Below, in pieces: positions 6,358 to 10,624 of a stretch of 10,624 nucleotides of DNA; within the stretch, counting starts at the first letter, position 1; each line of letters begins with the position of its first letter. This DNA comes from Proteobacteria bacterium UBA3588 (lineage in GTDB: Bacteria; Pseudomonadota; Gammaproteobacteria; Thiohalomonadales; Thiohalomonadaceae), in the NCBI GenBank assembly GCA_002376325.1, contig DFMR01000002.1:1053-11676 (forward strand). Direction: 5' to 3'. The position numbers were made by a program, and so were the translations under genes. The notes under the pieces are model-generated. The model did not search any database. It was not told the origin of the DNA and saw only the letters and a program-made list of their open reading frames with translations.

Positions 6358-6723
6358 ATGCAGATCCATCACGTCAGTCTGATCGTCGCCGATACCGGGC
6401 GGGCATTGGCCTTTTACCGCGACCTGCTTGGGTTGCCGCAGGCGGAGCGGCCCGACCTCGGATTTCACGGCGCCTGGCTCGCAGTCGGCGACCGGCAGAT
6501 CCACCTGTTGGAACTGCCCAACCCCGATGCGGTGACCGGCCGGCCCGAGCATGGCGGACGCGACCGTCATCTCGCCCTTGTCTGCGACGACCTCGATGCG
6601 CTGATCGCGCGGTTCGAGGCGGCCGGCATCCGCTACACCCGCAGCCGCTCCGGCCGCCCGGCGATCTTTTGCCGCGACCCGGACGGCAACGCCATCGAAT
6701 TGATCGCTGCGGGGCGGCGTTGA
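6358..6723 (+). CDS. VOC (vicinal oxygen chelate)/glyoxalase-fold metalloprotein
   Basis: A 121-residue single-domain protein of the glyoxalase/bleomycin-resistance/dioxygenase superfamily, made of two beta-alpha-beta-beta-beta modules (about 1-55 and 65-118). Four candidate metal ligands occupy the places used by E. coli glyoxalase I (His5, Glu56, His74, Glu122): His5 in IHHVSLIVAD, Glu52 in HLLEL, His71 in RHLALVCDD, and Glu114 in RDPDGNAIEL. The YRDLLGL and RDPDGN motifs are typical of the superfamily. It therefore looks like an active metalloenzyme rather than a metal-less antibiotic-binding protein, but the substrate cannot be told; methylglyoxal lyase is only one possibility. A strong GGAGG at 6349-6353 fixes the start. 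The gene is transcribed away from dapC and towards glnD, a lone plus-strand gene within an otherwise minus-strand block. Confidence 0.88.
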   Translation: MQIHHVSLIVADTGRALAFYRDLLGLPQAERPDLGFHGAWLAVGDRQIHLLELPNPDAVTGRPEHGGRDRHLALVCDDLDALIARFEAAGIRYTRSRSGRPAIFCRDPDGNAIELIAAGRR

Positions 6724-6843
6724 AAAAAGGGGCATTTGCCGCGCGGGAGAGAGGGTGCCTGGAGAGTTTTGGGTCTGCTCGACCCGGTTTGTCCTCTTTC
6801 GCCCGGTATTCCCTCTGCTCTGCGGAGAGACTTTTCCCTGTCG

Positions 6844-9492
6844 TCAGGTCGCCAGCAGCTCGCGGATGCGCCCGGCCAGCTGTTGCATCTGTTGTTCGTC
6901 GTGCAGCGGTTGGTTGGCGGCGTCGGTGATGAAGAAGATGTCTTCGACGCGGGCGCCCAGGGTGGCGATCTTGGCGTTCAGCAAGCGCACGTTGCTCTCC
7001 ATCAGCGCCTTGCCGATCTGCGACAACAGGCCGGGGCGATCCGAGGTGGTCACCTCCATGATGGTGCGGCTGTTGTTTTCGTCCTGCTGAAAGAGCACTT
7101 CGGTCGGCAGCGGGAAGTGTCTCACCTGGCGCGAGATGCGGCGCTGCACCTGGGGCGGTGCAGTGTCCGGGTGGGCCAGCAGGTCATAGAGGGTGCCTTC
7201 CAGCTCCTGGATGCGGTAGGCGTCGTGCACCGCTGCGCCGTCCTCGTCCAGCACGATGTAGGTGTCCAGGGCGTAGCCGTCGCGCGAGGGCAGGATGCGG
7301 GCGTCGGTGATGTCGAGGCCCATCTGGTCGAGGGTGCTGGTGATCAGGGCGAACAGATTGTCGCGGCGCGGGGTGTAGACGAAGATTTCGGTGCCGCCGC
7401 GCTGGGTCTGCTGGCGGATCAGGATCAGCGGCGCCGCCTGATCGGCGACGGTGGCGATGGTCTGGGTGTGCCAGGCGATCTCGTCGATGGTGTAGCGCAG
7501 GAAGTAGTCGTCGTCGAGCCGTGCCCAGAAGGCGTCCACCGCCGCCGGCGTCACCGACCGGTCGCGCAGCCGGGCGCGCGCCTCGTCCTTGGTTTCGGCG
7601 ATCAGTTCGTCGGCATCCACCGGGTTGGCCAGGCCGCGGCGCAAAGCGTTGCGGGTTGCGGTATAGAGCTCGTTGAGCAGCGTTCCTTTCCACGAATTCC
7701 ACAGCGTCGGGCTGGTGGCGCGAATGTCGGCGATGGTCAGCAGGTAGAGATAGTCGAGGTGGATGCGGTCGCCCATGGCGGCGGCGAATTCGTTCACCAC
7801 CTCGGGGTCGCTGATATCCTTGCGCTGGGCGGTACCGGACATCAGCAGGTGATTGCGCACCAGCCAGGCGGTGAGCCGGCCGTCGTAGTCGGAGAGGCCG
7901 TGCTCGCGGCAGAAACGCAGCACCTCATTGGCCCCCAGCTCCGAATGGTCGCCGCCGCGGCCTTTGGCAACATCGTGGTAGAGGGCGGCGATATAGAGCA
8001 CTTCGCGCTTGGGGATCTGCTCCATCAGTTCGCTACAGAGGGGAAATTCGGCGCGGTACTCGGGCAGCATGTAGCGGCGTACGTTGCGCAACACGAACAG
8101 GGTGTGCTCGTCCACGGTGTAGACGTGGAACAGGTCGTGCTGCATCTGGCCGACGATGCGGCCGAACGCCGGCAGGTAGGCGCCGAGCACGCCGAAGCGG
8201 CTCATGCGGCGCAGACCGTGGTAGATGCCGCGCGGCTGGCGCAGCAGCTCCATGAACAGGCTGCGGCTGCGCAGGTCCTGGCGGAAGGTGTCGTCGATAA
8301 GGTGCAGGTGGCTGCGGATCAGGCGGATGGTCTCGGCCCTGATCCCCTTCAGCCCCTCGTGCTGCGCCAGCAGCAGGAACACCTCCAGCAGGGCGAACGG
8401 GTAATGGCGGAAGACCAGTTCGTTGGTCACCTCGAGAAAGCCGTTGCGCGCCTGAAAGCGGCGGTTGAACGGTTCGATGCGCGCCGGTTCGTCGGCGTAG
8501 AGGATCTTCTCCTGAAACAGTTGCAGCAGCATCTCGTTGAGCTGGCGCAGCTCCGCCACGGTGCGGTAGTAGCGCTTCATGAATTGCTCCACCGCCAGAG
8601 TGGAGTTTTCATCGTTGTAGCCGAACAGTTGTGCCAGGGCGCGTTGATGGTCGAACAGCAGCCGGTCTTCACGGCGCTTGGCCAGGATGTGCAGGCCGAA
8701 GCGCACCCGCCACAGGAAGTTCTGGCCGTTGATCAGGCTCTTGTATTCGCTTGGGGTGAGGAAGCCGTGGCCCACCAGGTCGTCGAGGGTCTGGCCGCCG
8801 AAGTGACGCTTGGCTACCCAGCCGATCATCTGGATGTCGCGCAGCCCGCCCGGTCCCTCCTTGATGTTGGGTTCCAGATTGTAGGCGGTGTCGTGGAACT
8901 TGTGGTGGCGTGCGATCTGCTCCTGCCACTTGGCCTCGAAGAAGTCACGGGTGGGCCAGATGCGGTCGGGGCCGACCACCTGGCGCATGGCGTAGTAGAG
9001 CCCGGCGTCGCCGGCCAGCAGGCGCGACTCCATCAGGTTGGTGGCCACGGTGATGTCGGACCGGCCCTCCCGTTCGCACTCTTCCACGGTGCGCACGCTA
9101 TGGCCCACCTCCAGCCCGATGTCCCACAGAAACAGCAGGAAACTCTCCAGCGCCTGGTGCAGCGCCGGCAGCTCGCCCAGGGGCAGCAGCACCATCAGAT
9201 CGACGTCGGAGTGGGGATGGAGTTCGCCCCGGCCGTAACCGCCGACCGCCACCAACGCCGCCTCGCTCTCAGCGCCGTCCAGTTGCAGCCGCCAGGCCCG
9301 TGCCAGCAGTTGGTCCACCACCCAGGCCCGGCCGCGCACCAGTTGCACCACCGGGGCGCCGCTGAGGAAGCGCTGCTTCAGCACCTCGTGCGCCCGGCGC
9401 AGGGTGTCGCGGAACAGGGCCAGCGGGGTGGCGCCGGCCGCGAGGGTGGCGTCGAAGGCCTCGCCGTCGAATAGGACGTCTTTTTCCGTCAT
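6844..9492 (-). CDS. glnD: Bifunctional [protein-PII] uridylyltransferase/uridylyl-removing enzyme
   Basis: The cytoplasmic primary nitrogen sensor. It uridylylates PII (GlnB/GlnK) when glutamine is low and removes UMP when glutamine is high. All domains are present in the 882 residues, close to the E. coli length. The nucleotidyltransferase motif GGYGRGELHPHSDVDL lies at 84-99 with metal-binding Asp96 and Asp98, and the PII-uridylyltransferase central region follows, with PNIKEGPGGLRDIQ at 208-221. The HD phosphohydrolase domain surrounds the LYHDVAKGRGGDHS segment at 504-517, with His506-Asp507. Two C-terminal ACT domains, the glutamine sensors, lie at about 701-775 and 809-882. It begins 36 bases after map on the same strand, so it is probably cotranscribed with it. 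The start at 9492 lacks a strong Shine-Dalgarno sequence (the closest GGAA is about 13 bases away), which may mean weak or coupled translation. Confidence 0.97.
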   Translation of the reverse strand: MTEKDVLFDGEAFDATLAAGATPLALFRDTLRRAHEVLKQRFLSGAPVVQLVRGRAWVVDQLLARAWRLQLDGAESEAALVAVGGYGRGELHPHSDVDLMVLLPLGELPALHQALESFLLFLWDIGLEVGHSVRTVEECEREGRSDITVATNLMESRLLAGDAGLYYAMRQVVGPDRIWPTRDFFEAKWQEQIARHHKFHDTAYNLEPNIKEGPGGLRDIQMIGWVAKRHFGGQTLDDLVGHGFLTPSEYKSLINGQNFLWRVRFGLHILAKRREDRLLFDHQRALAQLFGYNDENSTLAVEQFMKRYYRTVAELRQLNEMLLQLFQEKILYADEPARIEPFNRRFQARNGFLEVTNELVFRHYPFALLEVFLLLAQHEGLKGIRAETIRLIRSHLHLIDDTFRQDLRSRSLFMELLRQPRGIYHGLRRMSRFGVLGAYLPAFGRIVGQMQHDLFHVYTVDEHTLFVLRNVRRYMLPEYRAEFPLCSELMEQIPKREVLYIAALYHDVAKGRGGDHSELGANEVLRFCREHGLSDYDGRLTAWLVRNHLLMSGTAQRKDISDPEVVNEFAAAMGDRIHLDYLYLLTIADIRATSPTLWNSWKGTLLNELYTATRNALRRGLANPVDADELIAETKDEARARLRDRSVTPAAVDAFWARLDDDYFLRYTIDEIAWHTQTIATVADQAAPLILIRQQTQRGGTEIFVYTPRRDNLFALITSTLDQMGLDITDARILPSRDGYALDTYIVLDEDGAAVHDAYRIQELEGTLYDLLAHPDTAPPQVQRRISRQVRHFPLPTEVLFQQDENNSRTIMEVTTSDRPGLLSQIGKALMESNVRLLNAKIATLGARVEDIFFITDAANQPLHDEQQMQQLAGRIRELLAT

Positions 9493-9528
9493 GAGAGGTT
9501 TTTCCGTGTGGGGTGAGCCGCTGCTGTG

Positions 9529-10296
9529 TCAGATGACTTCGCCCTGGCGCAGGGTCAGCACTTCGTAGCCGCTGTCGGTGACCAGGATGGTGTGCTCCCA
9601 TTGGGCCGACAGGCTACGGTCTTTGGTCACCACGGTCCAGCCGTCGGGCAGCAGTTTGATCTGACGCTTGCCGGCGTTGACCATCGGCTCGATGGTGAAG
9701 ACCATGCCCGCCGTCAGTTCCAGGCCGGTGCCCGGCACGCCATAGTGCAGCACCTGGGGTTCCTCGTGGAACTCCTTGCCGATGCCGTGGCCACAGTATT
9801 CACGCACGATGGAGTAGCCGCTGGACTCGGCGTGGTGCTGGATGGCGTGGCCGATATCCCCGAGACGGATGCCGGGGCGGACCATGCGGATGCCGACCTG
9901 CAGGCACTCGTGGGCGATACGTACCAGCCGCTCCGCCTTGATCGAGGGCGCCCCTACCAGGAACATCATGCTGGTGTCGCCGTGGTAGCCGTCCTTGATG
10001 ACGGTGATGTCCAGGTTGACGATGTCGCCGTCCTTCAGCGCCCGATCCCCCGGTATCCCGTGGCACACCTGGTGGTTGATGGAGGTGCAGATGGATTTGG
10101 GGAAGCCGTGGTAGTTGAGCGGCGCCGGGATCGCCTGCTGGACCTTGACGATGTGGTCGTGGCAGATTCGGTCCAGTTCGTCGGTGGAGATCCCCGGTTG
10201 TACGTGCGGAGCGATCATCTCCAGCACTTCCGCCGCGAGGCGGCCGGCGACCCGCATCTTGTCGATCTCTGACGGGGTTTTGATGGTTACGCTCAT
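9529..10296 (-). CDS. map: Methionine aminopeptidase, type I
   Basis: Cytoplasmic dinuclear metalloprotease that removes the initiator methionine from nascent proteins with a small second residue. The 255-residue product is a type Ia enzyme: the pita-bread fold without an N-terminal extension or the type II insert. The complete active site is visible: His79 (VCHGIPGD), metal ligands Asp96 and Asp107 (NLDITVIKDGYHGDTS), His170 (GHGIG), His177 (FHEEP), Glu203 (FTIEPMV) and Glu234 (QWEHTI). These are each one position before the E. coli residues His79 (identical number), Asp97, Asp108, His171, His178, Glu204 and Glu235. AGGA lies eight bases before the ATG. It is divergent from rpsB, the usual gammaproteobacterial arrangement, and is followed on its own strand by glnD. 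Confidence 0.98.
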   Translation of the reverse strand: MSVTIKTPSEIDKMRVAGRLAAEVLEMIAPHVQPGISTDELDRICHDHIVKVQQAIPAPLNYHGFPKSICTSINHQVCHGIPGDRALKDGDIVNLDITVIKDGYHGDTSMMFLVGAPSIKAERLVRIAHECLQVGIRMVRPGIRLGDIGHAIQHHAESSGYSIVREYCGHGIGKEFHEEPQVLHYGVPGTGLELTAGMVFTIEPMVNAGKRQIKLLPDGWTVVTKDRSLSAQWEHTILVTDSGYEVLTLRQGEVI

Positions 10297-10337
10297 GTAC
10301 CGTTTCCTGGGGTAGGGGCTGCCCTTGGGGGGCGCGC

Positions 10338-10371
10338 GGCGGCGGTCGGGATCGGGCTCCAGGCCGCCGCC
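10338..10371. repeat. GC-only inverted repeat in the map/rpsB intergenic region
   Basis: A perfect 8-base inverted repeat, ggcggcgg at 10338-10345 and ccgccgcc at 10364-10371, flanks an 18-base loop. It lies just upstream of the rpsB -35 element and would fall in the 5' leader of map if map is transcribed from the shared region. No T-run follows on either strand, so it is not an intrinsic terminator. It could be a leader hairpin, a protein-binding site, or chance in GC-rich DNA. Confidence 0.5.
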
Positions 10372-10375
10372 AAGA

Positions 10376-10404
10376 TTGTTGTGGAACGGTGATTATGGTA
10401 TAAA
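10376..10404 (+). promoter_or_regulatory. Promoter of rpsB: extended -10 with GC-rich discriminator
   Basis: TTGTTG at 10376-10381 and TATAAA at 10399-10404 are separated by exactly 17 bases. TGG directly before the -10 (10396-10398) makes an extended -10 element. The bases after it, gcgcgg, form a GC-rich discriminator, the pattern of ribosomal promoters repressed by ppGpp/DksA. Transcription would begin near 10411. The stringent-control statement is inference from the discriminator. Confidence 0.65.
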
Positions 10405-10410
10405 GCGCGG

Positions 10411-10538
10411 CTTTAATAGGCAAACCCGTCCCCCTTGGGGACATTCAAATCCACACACGCACCGGCACGGCGGTCGGGGTGCCCGGAAACGGGTCGATCG
10501 TCGGGGTACGTGGAGGTTTTAACCCTAGGAGTTAGAGA
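10411..10538 (+). promoter_or_regulatory. Structured 5' leader of rpsB, candidate S2 autoregulatory element
   Basis: The predicted leader of about 128 bases holds a hairpin with stem GTCCCC/GGGGAC (10428-10433 with 10437-10442). It also holds a CCCG-GAAA-CGGG hairpin closed by a GNRA tetraloop (10482-10493). An alternative longer pairing of 10462-10468 with 10479-10486 competes with the second hairpin. S2 is known to repress its own rpsB-tsf mRNA through the leader in E. coli and related gammaproteobacteria. That this leader does so is inference; I cannot match it base by base to the published element. Confidence 0.45.
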
Positions 10539-10624
10539 ATGGCAAACGTTACCATGCGTCAAATGCTGGAGGCCGGCGTACACTTCGGCCATCAGACCCG
10601 TTACTGGAACCCGAAGATGGCCCC
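10539..10624 (+). CDS. rpsB: 30S ribosomal protein S2, 3' truncated by window edge
   Basis: Only the first 28 codons are present, reading MANVTMRQMLEAGVHFGHQT then RYWNPKMA. The M-R-x-M-L-E-A-G-V-H-F-G-H-Q-T-R-x-W-N-P-K-M opening is the conserved N-terminus of bacterial S2, which joins the small subunit late in assembly and bridges head and body. AGGAG at 10527-10531 sits seven bases before the ATG. The gene continues past the window edge and is normally followed by tsf in gammaproteobacteria. It is divergent from map across a 242-base control region. Confidence 0.97.
   Translation, partial: MANVTMRQMLEAGVHFGHQTRYWNPKMA

Noticed and set aside
6818..6834. Possible terminator between the VOC gene and glnD: CTCT-GCGG-AGAG then CTTTT
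   Set aside because: A four-pair A/T-containing stem is too short for confidence. The 120-base gap between these convergent genes (6724-6843) holds no better terminator and no small gene that I can see.
4986..6929. A 647-codon plus-strand open frame opposite dapC, running through the VOC gene
   Set aside because: It is antisense to DapC and out of frame with the well-supported VOC gene; its composition is Arg/Gly/Ala-rich and matches no family I know.
6736..9474. A 912-codon plus-strand open frame covering nearly all of glnD
   Set aside because: It is the exact antisense of a complete, motif-bearing GlnD. Its product is a low-complexity mix of Gln, His, Val, Ala and Gly with no recognisable domain, the usual result of GC-rich codon bias on the opposite strand.

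Overview
The window reads as an ordinary, conserved stretch of a GC-rich gammaproteobacterial chromosome. Two things point there. The block rpsB / map / glnD / dapC / dapD with a yffB-type gene and dapE is arranged much as in Pseudomonas and relatives. The proteins also match the gammaproteobacterial versions closely; for example, the DapE and methionine aminopeptidase catalytic residues fall within one position of the characterised H. influenzae and E. coli enzymes. I would guess a Chromatiales-like lineage, but nothing here fixes the genus. I see no insertion sequence, phage gene, CRISPR array, tRNA or rRNA.

Layout, left to right. (1) 1-1124, plus strand: the 3' part of tsaB (t6A tRNA modification; its 5' end lies outside the window), overlapped by a four-helix membrane protein of unknown function. 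(2) 1117-1734, minus strand: a GDSL/SGNH lipoprotein esterase, tail-to-tail with the membrane protein and overlapping it by 8 bases. (3) 1905-6185, minus strand, transcribed right to left: a tight five-gene run dapC - dapD - yffB-like (ArsC/Spx family) - coiled-coil/winged-helix protein - dapE. It supplies three consecutive succinylase-branch steps of diaminopimelate/lysine synthesis (DapD, DapC, DapE), plus a thioredoxin-fold protein and an unrecognised protein. (4) 6186-6357: a divergent control region with a palindromic -10 element. (5) 6358-6723, plus strand: a small VOC/glyoxalase-fold metalloenzyme. (6) 6844-10296, minus strand: map then glnD, 36 bases apart, probably one operon. (7) 10297-10538: the divergent map/rpsB control region, with a convincing rpsB promoter and a structured leader. 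(8) 10539-10624: the first 28 codons of rpsB.

Functionally this is housekeeping: translation (S2, methionine removal, t6A), nitrogen sensing (GlnD modifying PII), and cell-wall/lysine precursor synthesis. I found no convincing new multi-gene system. The items most worth a second look are the coiled-coil/winged-helix protein inside the dap operon, the four-helix membrane protein coupled to tsaB, the shared -10 palindrome between dapC and the VOC gene, and the rpsB leader. Long plus-strand open frames opposite glnD and dapC are antisense shadows.
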